Origin: Aggregatibacter segnis ATCC 33393
Lineage (GTDB): Bacteria > Pseudomonadota > Gammaproteobacteria > Enterobacterales > Pasteurellaceae
DNA length: 64,000 bases
Assembly: GCF_000185305.1 (NCBI RefSeq)
Contig: NZ_GL622200.1
Coordinates: 1,394,358-1,458,357, forward strand
Reading direction: 5' to 3'
Below are positions 36,830 to 45,785 of the stretch, one piece after another; the stretch's first letter is position 1, and the number at the start of each line of letters is the position of its first letter. A program made the translations under genes and the position numbers. The notes below the pieces were generated by a model that ran no database searches, was not told where the DNA came from, and saw only the letters and a program-made list of their open reading frames with translations.

Positions 36830-38395
36830 TTATTTAGATGATTGCTCAAAATAGTATTTGCCGGTTTTCAATGCACTTGGACCTAAATGTGCATATTTAA
36901 ACATCAAATACATTTCCGCAATGATGAAGAAGAAGTAAAGTACACAAATTAAACCGATAGAGAACCATAAGTCACCTACACTCAAGTTAGAGGCAGACAC
37001 ACCTACCGGTAATACTTCATAAATCGCCCATGGTTGACGACCAAATTCAGCTAAGAACCAACCAAATTCAATCGCTAAGATTGGCAATGGGATACCCCAA
37101 AGCAATGCTTTAAGTAATAAGCGAGAAGAAGTCACTTTGTTACGTAAATTTTGAACAAATGCACCAAAGGTCAGTAAAATAATTAAACCACCTGCAGCTA
37201 ACATACCACGGAATGCCCAGAAGTTAGGACCTACGTTCGGAATAGTGTCGCGCGCTGCTTGTTTAATTTGTTCCTCTGTTGCATCAATAACTTTATCTGT
37301 GTAACGTTTTAATAATAAACCGAAACCTAAATCACCTTTAACTTCATCAAATTTTGCTTTAGTTTCAGGATTTACTTGGCCTGCTGATTTTTTCTCTGCT
37401 TTTAATTGTGTGAATAAATCATAGGCAACCATACCGTTACGAACACGACCTTCATTTTTCGCTTGAATATCTTTCAAACCAACAATTTCAGTCTCTAAAG
37501 AACGCGTTGCAATTAAACCACCTAAATAAGGGATTTCAATCGCAAAATCATTTTTCATTTCAGCGGTATTTGGAATCGCAACTGGATGGAATGGCGCTGG
37601 CGCAGAATGAGTATCAAACTCAGCTTCCATTGCTGCTAATTTCACAGGTTGTGCTTTACCGATATCATAACCTGATTCATCACCCATAATTAATACAGCT
37701 GATGCAGCGATAAAACCAAAGGTTGCCGCTACAGAGAATGAACGTTTAGCAAAACCGATATCGCGGCCTTTTAATAAATAGAATGCGCTGATACCTAATA
37801 CAAACATTGCACCGGTTGTATAACCCGCTGTTAATGTGTGTAAGAATTTACTTTGTGCTATCGGATTCAACCATAAATCCAAGAAGCTGGTCATTTCCAT
37901 ACGAACGGTTTCAAAATTAAATTCAGAACCCACAGGAGACTGCATCCAACCGTTTGCCACCAAAATCCACATGGCAGAAAGATTTGAACCGAATGCCACA
38001 CAATAGGTTGCTAATAAATGTTTTCCCTTGGTTAAACGATCCCAACCGAAGAAGAACAGACCAACAAAGGTGGATTCTAAGAAAAATGCGAGTAAGGCCT
38101 CGATCGCCAATGGCGCACCAAAAATATCACCCACATAGTGAGAATAGTAAGACCAGTTTGTACCAAATTGGAATTCCATAATGATACCGGTCGTTACGCC
38201 TAGGGCAAAGTTAATACCAAATAACTTACCCCAAAATTTTGTCATATCTTTATATACTTCTTTACCCGTTGCGACATAGATTGTTTCCATGATGACAAGC
38301 ACAAAAGACAATCCAAGTGTCAGCGGTACAAAAATGAAGTGATACAGCGCGGTTAAAGCAAACTGTAATCTTGAGAGTTCAACAACGTCTAACAT
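36830..38395 (-). CDS. cydA: Cytochrome bd ubiquinol oxidase subunit I
   Basis: Haem-bearing subunit that oxidises quinol and reduces oxygen to water. The 521-residue product (E. coli 522) has His19 ([12 protein letters not shown]), the haem b595 ligand, and the conserved GRQPW in [14 protein letters not shown] near residue 390. The long quinol-binding loop is present near 250-330. First gene of a block that reads cydA-cydB-cydX-ybgE-ybgC-tolQRAB-pal. Candidate CRP and FNR sites are upstream. Confidence 0.97.
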   Translation of the reverse strand: MLDVVELSRLQFALTALYHFIFVPLTLGLSFVLVIMETIYVATGKEVYKDMTKFWGKLFGINFALGVTTGIIMEFQFGTNWSYYSHYVGDIFGAPLAIEALLAFFLESTFVGLFFFGWDRLTKGKHLLATYCVAFGSNLSAMWILVANGWMQSPVGSEFNFETVRMEMTSFLDLWLNPIAQSKFLHTLTAGYTTGAMFVLGISAFYLLKGRDIGFAKRSFSVAATFGFIAASAVLIMGDESGYDIGKAQPVKLAAMEAEFDTHSAPAPFHPVAIPNTAEMKNDFAIEIPYLGGLIATRSLETEIVGLKDIQAKNEGRVRNGMVAYDLFTQLKAEKKSAGQVNPETKAKFDEVKGDLGFGLLLKRYTDKVIDATEEQIKQAARDTIPNVGPNFWAFRGMLAAGGLIILLTFGAFVQNLRNKVTSSRLLLKALLWGIPLPILAIEFGWFLAEFGRQPWAIYEVLPVGVSASNLSVGDLWFSIGLICVLYFFFIIAEMYLMFKYAHLGPSALKTGKYYFEQSSK

Positions 38396-38598
38396 CTCGG
38401 CTCCTTGTAAAAGCTACAAGTTTTTAAATTCTATGATTACTTCGTAATCACCCCACAAACTCAAAATATCTTTTGAATTTTTCATGTAAGATTATCTTTA
38501 TAATGACCGCTAGTTGCAGTTGTTTAAGTCGATTATTACACAGATAACCCAAATGAGTGGTACATTCTACTACTAAACATAGGGATAAAGAATAGTAG

Positions 38599-38620
38599 AA
38601 ATGTTGCCTAGCTCACATTT
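38599..38620 (-). promoter_or_regulatory. Candidate CRP site in the cydA upstream region
   Basis: AAATGT-TGCCTAGC-TCACATTT matches 18 of 22 positions of the CRP consensus as I count it; the left half-site is TGTTG rather than TGTGA. It lies 204 bases upstream of cydA and 220 bases upstream of the divergent gene at 38840, so the target is not certain. Confidence 0.5.
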
Positions 38621-38666
38621 TTCGAACTAAATCAACAATAACTAAAAATAAGCATTTCAAGCAAAA

Positions 38667-38680
38667 TTGATCTGCGTCAA
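38667..38680. promoter_or_regulatory. Candidate FNR site between cydA and the divergent gene
   Basis: TTGAT-CTGC-GTCAA differs from the FNR consensus TTGAT-N4-ATCAA in one base. It lies in the 444-base AT-rich gap between cydA and the gene at 38840, about 270 bases upstream of cydA. FNR control of cyd is known in other gamma-proteobacteria. I see no other clear features in this gap. Confidence 0.4.
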
Positions 38681-38839
38681 ATTATATGTTTTCTAAACAA
38701 ACTTGCAACATTTATCAAATCAAAATTCGCCAGATCACAAATTTAGAAAGAAATTCTGGACTTTTAACCAACATTTTGATAGTTTCCCTGCCAGTTTATT
38801 CATATTAGTTTTTACTTGAATGGTTCAAGGGTATTTCAA

Positions 38840-39163
38840 ATGGCAACAAAAACAACACGAATTTTGACCGCACTTTGCATGGCTACCGCCGTGATGAGTT
38901 TTTCAAATGTAGTAAATGCCGCTGAAAATAGCGCAAAGAAATCATCAGAAATGCCACAGCAATGCAAGGATTTATTCAACGAAACTGAAAACCTGATTGC
39001 TGAAGCAGAAAAACAACCCGGCACACATACTCAAGTAAACAAGATTCGAAGCAAACTCAATCAAAGCAAACAGCAAATTCTTGAAATGGAATTGGCGACA
39101 CAGATCAAAAGTTGCGATGTAGCATTAGCGAAACTCAACAGCATGAAACAACAGCAACAATAA
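38840..39163 (+). CDS. Small periplasmic protein of unknown function (DUF5339-like)
   Basis: A 107-residue protein with a signal peptide (MATKTTRILTALCMATAVMS, cleavage after about residue 28, VNA/AENS) and a helical body with two cysteines (QQCKDLF and KSCDVAL) spaced like the small Pasteurellaceae DUF5339 proteins, ending in a glutamine run. ATG at 38840 has AAGGGT upstream; an upstream codon at 38816 adds eight residues and weakens the signal peptide. It stands alone, divergent from cydA and convergent with ruvB. No function can be given. Confidence 0.6.
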   Translation: MATKTTRILTALCMATAVMSFSNVVNAAENSAKKSSEMPQQCKDLFNETENLIAEAEKQPGTHTQVNKIRSKLNQSKQQILEMELATQIKSCDVALAKLNSMKQQQQ

Positions 39164-39178
39164 TCACAAGATAAAAAT

Positions 39179-39212
39179 AAAAGGCTTATTGAAAATCAAT
39201 AAGCCTTTTATT
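39179..39212. terminator. Bidirectional terminator
   Basis: AAAAGGCTTATTGA, loop AAA, TCAATAAGCCTTTT, a 14-base perfect stem with A and T flanks. It serves the plus-strand small gene; on the minus strand it lies 3 bases after the ruvB stop. Confidence 0.93.
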
Positions 39213-39214
39213 TT

Positions 39215-40228
39215 TTAGTCTTCTCGGGAAAGTTTTTCAATGCCAAAATGGCGATACGTCGTTGAGGTTGCTATTCTTCCTCGCGGTGTTCGTTGTAAGA
39301 ATCCCTGCTGAATTAAATAAGGCTCCAACACATCTTCAATGGTATCCCGCTCCTCGCCAATGGCTGCCGCTAAATTGTCTAATCCCACCGGACCACCATC
39401 AAAGCGCTCTAACACAGCCGTCAGCAACTTCCTGTCCAAATAATCAAAACCGGCATCATCAATATCCAACATAGACAGCGCCGCTTTAGCAATCGTTTCG
39501 GTAATCACGCCGTTATTACGCACATCGGCATAATCTCGAACACGACGTAATAAGCGATTCGCAATTCGCGGTGTTCCGCGAGAACGGCGAGCTATCTCAT
39601 AGGCTGCCGAATCATCAATTTTAAGCTGCAAACAGACCGCACTTCTTGACACAATAGACGTTAAATCCGGCACGGAATAAAACTCTAGACGTTGCACAAT
39701 GCCAAAACGATCACGTAATGGGGAGGTTAAAGAACCCGCTCGAGTCGTCGCACCGATAAGCGTAAAAGGCGGTAAATCCAATTTAATTGAACGGGCAGCT
39801 GGGCCTTCGCCAATCATGATGTCCAGCTGATAATCTTCCATTGCCGGGTAAAGGACTTCTTCGATGGCGGGTGAAAGGCGATGAATTTCATCAATAAACA
39901 ACACATCATGAGGTTCAAGATTTGTCAGCATTGCGGCTAAATCGCCTGCTTTTTCTAATACCGGACCGGATGTCGTGCGAATATTCACGCCCATTTCATT
40001 GGCGACAATATTAGCCAGTGTGGTTTTTCCCAATCCCGGCGGGCCAAAAATCAACAAATGATCCAATGCATCCTGACGTAATTGTGCCGCTTTGATGAAA
40101 ATTTCCATTTGTTCGCAAACTTGTGGTTGTCCCACATAATCCGCTAGCAATTTTGGACGAATGGCACGATCAATGACATCTTCGTCTAATTTTACCGTGG
40201 CACTAATAATTCTGTCTGCTTCAATCAT
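39215..40228 (-). CDS. ruvB: Holliday junction ATP-dependent helicase RuvB
   Basis: Hexameric AAA+ motor that drives branch migration with RuvA. The 337-residue product (E. coli 336) has Walker [10 protein letters not shown] near residue 62, Walker [10 protein letters not shown] near 109, sensor [14 protein letters not shown] near 163 and the winged-helix end [16 protein letters not shown]. It follows ruvA by 15 bases in the usual ruvC-ruvA-ruvB order. Confidence 0.97.
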   Translation of the reverse strand: MIEADRIISATVKLDEDVIDRAIRPKLLADYVGQPQVCEQMEIFIKAAQLRQDALDHLLIFGPPGLGKTTLANIVANEMGVNIRTTSGPVLEKAGDLAAMLTNLEPHDVLFIDEIHRLSPAIEEVLYPAMEDYQLDIMIGEGPAARSIKLDLPPFTLIGATTRAGSLTSPLRDRFGIVQRLEFYSVPDLTSIVSRSAVCLQLKIDDSAAYEIARRSRGTPRIANRLLRRVRDYADVRNNGVITETIAKAALSMLDIDDAGFDYLDRKLLTAVLERFDGGPVGLDNLAAAIGEERDTIEDVLEPYLIQQGFLQRTPRGRIATSTTYRHFGIEKLSRED

Positions 40229-40243
40229 CTTGTCTATCTCAAA

Positions 40244-40858
40244 TTACAGTGCGGCTTTTAAAGCTTCACGAATTAACTGTTCACTGGAAAGCGCCGGTTT
40301 AGACACTTTTTTCACCATTTTCTCTGCATCGACAGGCTTATAACCCAAAGCGATCAATGCTGCCACAGCCTCATTAGAAGGCTCGGCGGTTGCGATGGTT
40401 TCCATGCTAAGACTTGGCAAATGATCCGCTTGCATAAAGAAGTCGTTATTTTTTACGCCTTTAAATTTACCTTTGAGTTCAACCAAGAGTCTTTCTGCGG
40501 TTTTTTTACCAACACCGGGAATCTTCACTAATTTTGACAGTTCTTCACGTTCAATGGCATAAGCAAACTCATCCACCGACATAGCTGATAAAATCGCCAA
40601 CGCCAATTTTGGCCCAACACCATTGGTTTTAATCAATTCACGAAATAAAGTGCGGTCTGTTTTTTGTGCAAATCCAAAGAGTAAATGAGCATCTTCACGA
40701 ACGACCAAATGGGTAAATAAGCTGGTTTGTTTGCCAACTTCCGGAAGATGATAAAAACTTGTCATCGGCAACAACAATTCATAGCCGACACCTTGCACAT
40801 CCAACAAAATTTCCGGCGGCTGTTTTTCCATTAAAATACCGGTGAGGTGACCAATCAT
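40244..40858 (-). CDS. ruvA: Holliday junction branch migration protein RuvA
   Basis: Tetrameric DNA-binding partner of RuvB. The 204-residue product (E. coli 203) begins [21 protein letters not shown], with an OB fold, helix-hairpin-helix motifs ([14 protein letters not shown] and [18 protein letters not shown]) and a C-terminal RuvB-binding domain ([20 protein letters not shown]). One uptake signal lies in the gene. Confidence 0.97.
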   Translation of the reverse strand: MIGHLTGILMEKQPPEILLDVQGVGYELLLPMTSFYHLPEVGKQTSLFTHLVVREDAHLLFGFAQKTDRTLFRELIKTNGVGPKLALAILSAMSVDEFAYAIEREELSKLVKIPGVGKKTAERLLVELKGKFKGVKNNDFFMQADHLPSLSMETIATAEPSNEAVAALIALGYKPVDAEKMVKKVSKPALSSEQLIREALKAAL

Positions 40859-40921
40859 AGCAATTCTCGTTAACTGTAAAAAATTGTGCGTAGCATAAAA
40901 TAAAACTGGATAAATATCCAG

Positions 40922-41494
40922 TTAAATTTTTAAACGGAAACGGCCTCGACTATATCGAGTACGTAAAAGTGCGGTCAATTTTTCCTGCGTTTCATTTTGA
41001 CCCGCGGCATCTGCCACATGGAAAGAGTGCTGTATGGAATGGGCATGCGTAATGGCGATCGCTAAAGCATCCGCCGCATCGGCTTGTGGCTTATCGGAAA
41101 GTTTAAGAATACGAGTCACCATATCCTGCACTTGAATTTTATCTGCCGAACCAATACCGACCACCGTTTGTTTGATTAGGCGTGCTGCATATTCAAACAC
41201 CGGCAAATCATGATTCACCGCTGCAACAATCGCCGTGCCACGAGCTTGCCCGAGTTTCAGTGCTGAATCCGCATTTTTTGCCATAAACACTTGTTCAATC
41301 GCAAACATATCCGGTTGAAATTGCGTGATGATTTCAGTCACACCGGCATAAATACGTTTTAAACGGGTTGGCAAATCATCTACTTGAGTGCGAATGGCAC
41401 CACTGCCAAGGTATTCCAATTGTCGCCCGGTTTGTCGGATAACGCCATAACCGGTCACGCGAGAACCGGGGTCAATGCCTAAAATAATTGTCAT
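40922..41494 (-). CDS. ruvC: Holliday junction endonuclease RuvC
   Basis: Resolvase that cuts Holliday junctions. The 190-residue product (E. coli 173) has the RNase H-like active-site acids: Asp8 in [14 protein letters not shown], Glu67 in FAIEQVF and Asp139/Asp142 in [13 protein letters not shown]. The C-terminus is about 15 residues longer and basic ([13 protein letters not shown]), partly through an uptake signal. It lies 63 bases before ruvA. Confidence 0.96.
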   Translation of the reverse strand: MTIILGIDPGSRVTGYGVIRQTGRQLEYLGSGAIRTQVDDLPTRLKRIYAGVTEIITQFQPDMFAIEQVFMAKNADSALKLGQARGTAIVAAVNHDLPVFEYAARLIKQTVVGIGSADKIQVQDMVTRILKLSDKPQADAADALAIAITHAHSIQHSFHVADAAGQNETQEKLTALLRTRYSRGRFRLKI

Positions 41495-41509
41495 AATCAG
41501 GTATAAAAC

Positions 41510-41537
41510 AAACGGCTAGAAGACCTAGCCGTTTTTA
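41510..41537 (-). terminator. Terminator between the lipoprotein gene and ruvC
   Basis: AACGGCTAG (41511-41519), a 5-base loop, CTAGCCGTT (41525-41533) with A and T flanks. It ends transcription of the lipoprotein gene, so ruvC needs its own start or read-through. Confidence 0.8.
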
Positions 41538-41551
41538 TTTGAAGTGAAAGT

Positions 41552-41977
41552 TTATTGATTTGCTTTTGCGGTCGCTTTCGCGTTCACATCACAGTTTTTC
41601 ACAATAATCTTGTCGGATTTTTTGCCTTTTTGTAAAAGATTTACCGGCACGACAGAATCAAATTTATCCAAGGTTAAACCGCTGTCCACATTCCATACAT
41701 AGTTGCCGGAAGTAAATGCGGTAAAATCTTTTTGAGCGGCATCACGAGCAAAGTCTTTTGCAATCACTTTATTGCCTACCATCACCATTGCACCTGTTGG
41801 CTCTTGACCTTCAAATTGGTACACGGCAGTCACAGTTTTCTTGTTGCAAGAATACACCACGGTTTTATCCGTAATGCTAAGCGCAGGTCCTTTATCTTCC
41901 ATCTTTGCCGTTGCATTAGAGCAAGCGCTCAAAATAGCAACCGTTGCAACAGCGGATAATACTTTAACAAATTTCAT
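41552..41977 (-). CDS. Lipoprotein with a lysozyme-inhibitor (MliC/adhesin complex)-like domain
   Basis: A 141-residue precursor with a lipobox LSAC (Cys19). The body opens VVYSCNKKTVTAVYQFEGQ and closes IIVKNCDVN, a pair of cysteines bracketing a beta-rich domain with SGNYVWNVDSG, which resembles the MliC/PliC inhibitors of C-type lysozyme and the Neisseria adhesin complex protein. Such proteins protect the cell wall against host lysozyme. It sits between yebC and ruvC, where I do not recall a gene in H. influenzae, and has a terminator of its own. Resemblance is from memory of pattern; an unrelated small lipoprotein remains possible. Confidence 0.55.
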   Translation of the reverse strand: MKFVKVLSAVATVAILSACSNATAKMEDKGPALSITDKTVVYSCNKKTVTAVYQFEGQEPTGAMVMVGNKVIAKDFARDAAQKDFTAFTSGNYVWNVDSGLTLDKFDSVVPVNLLQKGKKSDKIIVKNCDVNAKATAKANQ

Positions 41978-41986
41978 AAATGCTCC

Positions 41987-42727
41987 TTATAGCATTGCAG
42001 CGACTTCATCGCTGATTTCACCGTTGTGATAAACGTTTTGTACGTCATCACAGTCTTCCAACATATCAATTAAACGCAATAGTTTCGGTGCATTTTCCGC
42101 ATCCAAATCTACGGTTGTTGATGGAATCATTGTCACTTCAGCGCTTTCAATTTTAAAACCGGCGGCTTCAATACCGTCACGCACCGCGCCTAATTCTTCC
42201 CAAGCGGTATAAATTTCGAAAGAACCGTCATCTTGTGGTTGAACATCATCTGCACCCGCTTCGATTGCCGCTTCCATTAACGCATCTTCATCCGCTTGGA
42301 GAACTAAAATCAATCCTTTTTTACTGAACAAATAACCAACAGAGCCTTCCGTGCCTAAGTTGCCGCCACATTTGGTAAAACTTGGACGAACTTGGGAAAT
42401 GGTACGGTTGGCGTTATCGCTCAAACATTCCACCATGACAGCCGTACCGCCCGGACCATAACCTTCATAGATTTTGGTTTCCATATTAGTATCATCGCCA
42501 CCACCGACACCACGCTCAATGGCACGGTTAATGGTATCGCGGGTCATGTTATTGCTTAAGGCTTTATCCACCGCTGCACGTAAACGCGGGTTAGCACTCA
42601 CATCACCGCCACCGATTTTCGCGGCGGTCACCAATTCACGAATTAATTTAGTAAAAATTTTGCCACGCTGCGCATCTTGTGCCGCTTTACGGTGTTTAAT
42701 ATTTGCCCACTTACTATGGCCTGCCAT
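41987..42727 (-). CDS. yebC: YebC/PmpR family protein
   Basis: Cytoplasmic protein of the YebC family, reported as transcription regulator and, more recently, as a factor that helps ribosomes translate proline stretches. The 246-residue product (E. coli 246) starts [23 protein letters not shown] (in parts) and contains [19 protein letters not shown] near residue 93 and [13 protein letters not shown]. It lies 9 bases upstream of the lipoprotein gene and 12 bases after nudB. Identity is certain, exact role less so. Confidence 0.95.
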   Translation of the reverse strand: MAGHSKWANIKHRKAAQDAQRGKIFTKLIRELVTAAKIGGGDVSANPRLRAAVDKALSNNMTRDTINRAIERGVGGGDDTNMETKIYEGYGPGGTAVMVECLSDNANRTISQVRPSFTKCGGNLGTEGSVGYLFSKKGLILVLQADEDALMEAAIEAGADDVQPQDDGSFEIYTAWEELGAVRDGIEAAGFKIESAEVTMIPSTTVDLDAENAPKLLRLIDMLEDCDDVQNVYHNGEISDEVAAML

Positions 42728-42739
42728 GTTGTTTTCCTT

Positions 42740-43198
42740 CTATTTTGTCAAATCAAATAAATATTTTCTTATCGCTTCCGCGTTATTAGGGGATTTCGTC
42801 ATTTGAATCGCTTGTGCCGGCGAAACCCATTGAAAAGCGAGATGTTCGGTTAATTCAGGAGTAAATTCCTGCTCCACAGCCAACAAAAACCAATGCTCTC
42901 GGCAGTGGGTAACATTCGGTGCGTATTTATAGCGGAAATGCGGAAAAATTTCAAACGCTACGCTTTCATGACAATCCAAAAGTGCGGTGCTTTTTGACGG
43001 CGTTTTTAACCGCACTTCTTCCCAAATTTCACGTACTGCTGCCTCATACGGCATTTCATGTTCTTCCAAAGAACCGGTGACCGATTGCCAGAAATCTGCA
43101 TCGTCTCGGCGTTGTAGCATGAGCACTCTGCCACTCTCTTTGGCATAAATGACAACAAGGACAGATTGGTTGTTTTTGTATTTCAATTGGATATCCAC
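42740..43198 (-). CDS. nudB: Dihydroneopterin triphosphate diphosphatase (Nudix)
   Basis: Removes pyrophosphate from dihydroneopterin triphosphate in folate synthesis and can act on dATP. The Nudix box GSLEEHEMPYEAAVREIWEEV is complete (G-x5-E-x7-REUxEExGU pattern with Val in place of the last Gly-containing stretch), preceded by VLVVIYAKESGRVLMLQRR. The start is uncertain: the longest frame begins inside an uptake signal at 43255; I prefer GTG at 43198 (152 residues, DIQLKYKNNQSVLVV), though TTG at 43186 is also possible and no strong ribosome site is seen. Same order yebC-nudB-aspS region as in related genomes. Confidence 0.85.
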   Translation of the reverse strand: MDIQLKYKNNQSVLVVIYAKESGRVLMLQRRDDADFWQSVTGSLEEHEMPYEAAVREIWEEVRLKTPSKSTALLDCHESVAFEIFPHFRYKYAPNVTHCREHWFLLAVEQEFTPELTEHLAFQWVSPAQAIQMTKSPNNAEAIRKYLFDLTK

Positions 43199-43248
43199 GC
43201 AAATAAAAAGTTCGCCATGTATTTTCACGCAAAACAACGTAAAAAAGA

Positions 43249-43280
43249 ACCGCACTTTAAAGAACCCCTTAAAGTGCGGT
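43249..43280 (-). terminator. Inverted uptake-signal terminator after the Nramp-like gene
   Basis: ACCGCACTTTAA (43249-43260) and TTAAAGTGCGGT (43269-43280) form a 12-base stem with loop AGAACCCC; on the minus strand it is followed by TCTTTTTTAC. It lies 17 bases after the stop of the 43298 gene. Confidence 0.8.
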
Positions 43281-43297
43281 CGTTTTTAGAGAAATTT

Positions 43298-44566
43298 TTA
43301 GCCTAACCAGCCGGCTTGCTGTGCAATAAAGAGTGCAGCAAACGCGGTTAAGTAGAATAACCCGATAAAGGACAACCACAATAATCCGCCTTTCACGCTG
43401 TGTTTCGCTTTCATGGTTAAGGACAAGTTCAACCATGCGAAGACCGGCGCAGAAACAAAGGAGGCAATCATCGCGAATTTCAACATCGGACCAACGGCGT
43501 TATTAAAGTAGAAAATAATCGCCAAACCGGAAGCGGCGGCAAGCACCATGGCAATATTCAAGGTTCTTACCGTGCTTTCGCGTTTACCAAGCAATAAACG
43601 CAAGGATTCGACGTTGGTACGGGAATAGCCGTCGATAACGGTAATGGTTGTGCCGAACATACACATGAAGGCAATCACTGCAATCAATAAACGCGCCCAT
43701 TCACCGATGGTACTGGCATACATATTGATTAATTGTGCAATATATTTACCGCCCACCATTTCTACGGTTTCAGGTGAACCGAATTGTACCAATGCGCCAA
43801 GCGCCAAGAATACGACCGCTAAAATCGCCGTGCCGATGTAACCAACGTTGAAGTCAAACAAGCCGTCTTGATAAGACACTTTGGTCAAGCGACGTTTTGC
43901 CACCACCCACATGGAGTTAATAGCAGAAATTTCAATTGGTGCCGGCATCCAGCCCATTAATGCGACCAAAAAGGCCAATTTGCTTAATTCCCACGGGGAA
44001 GGCGCAACGAAATCTGCAGGTGCGACACCTTGCATGCCATTACGCATAAACGCAATCACCACGGCACTGACTGTTGTCACGGTTAACGCGATCATGATGA
44101 TTTTGGATAAGCTGTCTAATAAGCGGTATTTCCCTAACAGTAAAATACCAGTTGTGACACTGATCACCAATAAACTGAGGACCGGCATTGGCAATGGAAT
44201 AGGGATCACAAAAGTTAAAATGGCTGCGGTTAACAAACCTACCGCGGCTGTGTTAATCACGGTGGCAAAAATATTTAATGCAAGGAATAGCCACAAATAA
44301 AATTTACCTTTTTGGCGGTAACCTTCCAACAAGGTATTGCCGGTATCTAAGGTATATTGCACACCGAAACGGAAGAAAGGATATTTGAATAAATTCGCAA
44401 GAATTACGATGCTCACTAACTCCCAGCCATAAATCGCACCCGCTTGGGTGGAAGCGATAATATGCGAACCACCAACGGCAGCCGATGCCATAACGATGCC
44501 CGGACCTAATGCAGCGAATTTAGTCGCCCATGTGGATTTTTCTACTGAATTTGAAACTTCACTCAT
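43298..44566 (-). CDS. Nramp-family divalent-cation transporter homologue, atypical metal site
   Basis: A 422-residue inner-membrane protein with about 11 membrane helices. Helix 1 aligns residue for residue with Nramp/MntH (GPGIVMASAAVGGSHIIASTQAGA, residues 21-44, versus the GPxxxxxxxxxDPGNxxxxxQAGA pattern) but has GGSH (32-35) where metal transporters have DPGN. Helix 6 has MPAP (207-210) in place of MPHN. The Nramp fold is thus kept while the Asp and Asn metal ligands are gone, so a substrate other than Mn/Fe is likely; such divergent relatives include Mg2+ and non-metal transporters. Monocistronic, with a terminator after it and an AT-rich upstream gap. Confidence 0.7.
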   Translation of the reverse strand: MSEVSNSVEKSTWATKFAALGPGIVMASAAVGGSHIIASTQAGAIYGWELVSIVILANLFKYPFFRFGVQYTLDTGNTLLEGYRQKGKFYLWLFLALNIFATVINTAAVGLLTAAILTFVIPIPLPMPVLSLLVISVTTGILLLGKYRLLDSLSKIIMIALTVTTVSAVVIAFMRNGMQGVAPADFVAPSPWELSKLAFLVALMGWMPAPIEISAINSMWVVAKRRLTKVSYQDGLFDFNVGYIGTAILAVVFLALGALVQFGSPETVEMVGGKYIAQLINMYASTIGEWARLLIAVIAFMCMFGTTITVIDGYSRTNVESLRLLLGKRESTVRTLNIAMVLAAASGLAIIFYFNNAVGPMLKFAMIASFVSAPVFAWLNLSLTMKAKHSVKGGLLWLSFIGLFYLTAFAALFIAQQAGWLG

Positions 44567-44790
44567 AAAATTCTCTCTTATAAATTGACCATAAATGCGG
44601 GAAAGGACTCATTTATAATAGAATTTCACAACCCAGTAAAGAAAATAAAATTCTATTCAAAAAGAAATAAAAGAATAAAATTTTGATTTATTGAAAATTT
44701 TAGTTAATAACTTCAAACCAGAGAGATAAGGCAAGTTATCACACCAAAAAAGCAATTTATTTTAGTAGATAAAATTTTTTATCTAAAAAA

Positions 44791-44836
44791 GAAAGTGCGG
44801 TCAAAATCCATTGAGTTTTTGACCGCACTTTCTTTT
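44791..44836 (-). terminator. Inverted uptake-signal terminator
   Basis: GAAAGTGCGGTC (44791-44802) and GACCGCACTTTC (44821-44832), a 12-base perfect stem with an 18-base loop. On the minus strand it is followed by TTTTTTAGAT. It ends the gene at 44905. The rest of the 338-base gap up to 44566 is AT-rich with no open frame or clear motif and must hold the promoter of the Nramp-like gene. Confidence 0.75.
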
Positions 44837-44904
44837 TGGAAGCCATTAAAATAGACTTTTAGGTATCTACACATGCTTGTAATACAACATGGCAGATTTC
44901 ATGT

Positions 44905-45723
44905 TTAATGAAAATACTCATTACTTTTCTTGTTATATAACACATATAAATATATGAAAAGCACTATAAAATGAGATAAAAGCAAATCAAATTGATCTTG
45001 AATTTCATTAAATGGATTATTTTTAGCTAATTCTAGAAAATCCATTAGCAGCCAGAAAAAAAATGCTATTCCCCTAACCATATATAATGTTCTAGCCCAT
45101 TTTTTCCCTAAGAAAAAACCAATGGAAAGTACTAGCATTAAGACATAAGAACTAAAAACACCAAAGAAAAAAGAAAAGGGTCTTAAAAAGAAAAATCCGT
45201 CAATAATGTAATGTTCGCTTAAAACACTGGCTCCCCAATAAATAGCCAAAATAAAACTACAAATAGAAGCTATTGTTAGCAACAAGGGCCTTTTACCAAT
45301 TTCATTAACATTAAGACTTTTATCACCAAAAAAACGACTAGCTTCTTTTGAAAAAAGAACTTTAATCGAAATTAAGAAAAAAATGAAAAGTATAACGAAT
45401 ACAACTGAAGATAACATTTCTGGTCGCATAAAAGTATACTGCATTAGATTATGCTCTAAACTAACCCCAATGCTAAAAAAAATCCCTGTCATGGTATACC
45501 CAGCATATAACCATTTTCCCCAATTATGCCCCCTCATTATAGAAAAGGCTGAAATAAACAGACATACTGGAAAAATAAAGTCTGCTAAAGAATAGTAACC
45601 ATAAACTCTCCATACAGAAGAAGTTATTCCAGCAATTTGTGAATAAATAAGATTAATAAAAATTGCTGTTGCAATAACTAAAATTACCGTAGAAATATTT
45701 CTGATTTTGTATTCAATGTTCAT
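44905..45723 (-). CDS. Unrecognised integral membrane protein with an internal repeat
   Basis: A 272-residue protein with about eight hydrophobic segments. It seems built of two related four-helix halves: GHNWGKWLYAGYTMTGIFFSI near residue 65 and GKKWARTLYMVRGIAFFFWL near 207 look like counterparts (G-x-x-W-x-x-x-L-Y), each following a run of three helices. The coding sequence is visibly richer in A/T than its neighbours and contains no uptake signal, which hints at acquisition from outside. I do not recognise a family. It stands alone between aspS and the Nramp-like gene. The start ATG has AGAGAGAAAAT upstream. Confidence 0.7.
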   Translation of the reverse strand: MNIEYKIRNISTVILVIATAIFINLIYSQIAGITSSVWRVYGYYSLADFIFPVCLFISAFSIMRGHNWGKWLYAGYTMTGIFFSIGVSLEHNLMQYTFMRPEMLSSVVFVILFIFFLISIKVLFSKEASRFFGDKSLNVNEIGKRPLLLTIASICSFILAIYWGASVLSEHYIIDGFFFLRPFSFFFGVFSSYVLMLVLSIGFFLGKKWARTLYMVRGIAFFFWLLMDFLELAKNNPFNEIQDQFDLLLSHFIVLFIYLYVLYNKKSNEYFH

Positions 45724-45785
45724 ATTTTCTCTCTAACAAAAAATGCGGTCGAAATTGACCGCACTCTATTATTCAAATTTCAAAT

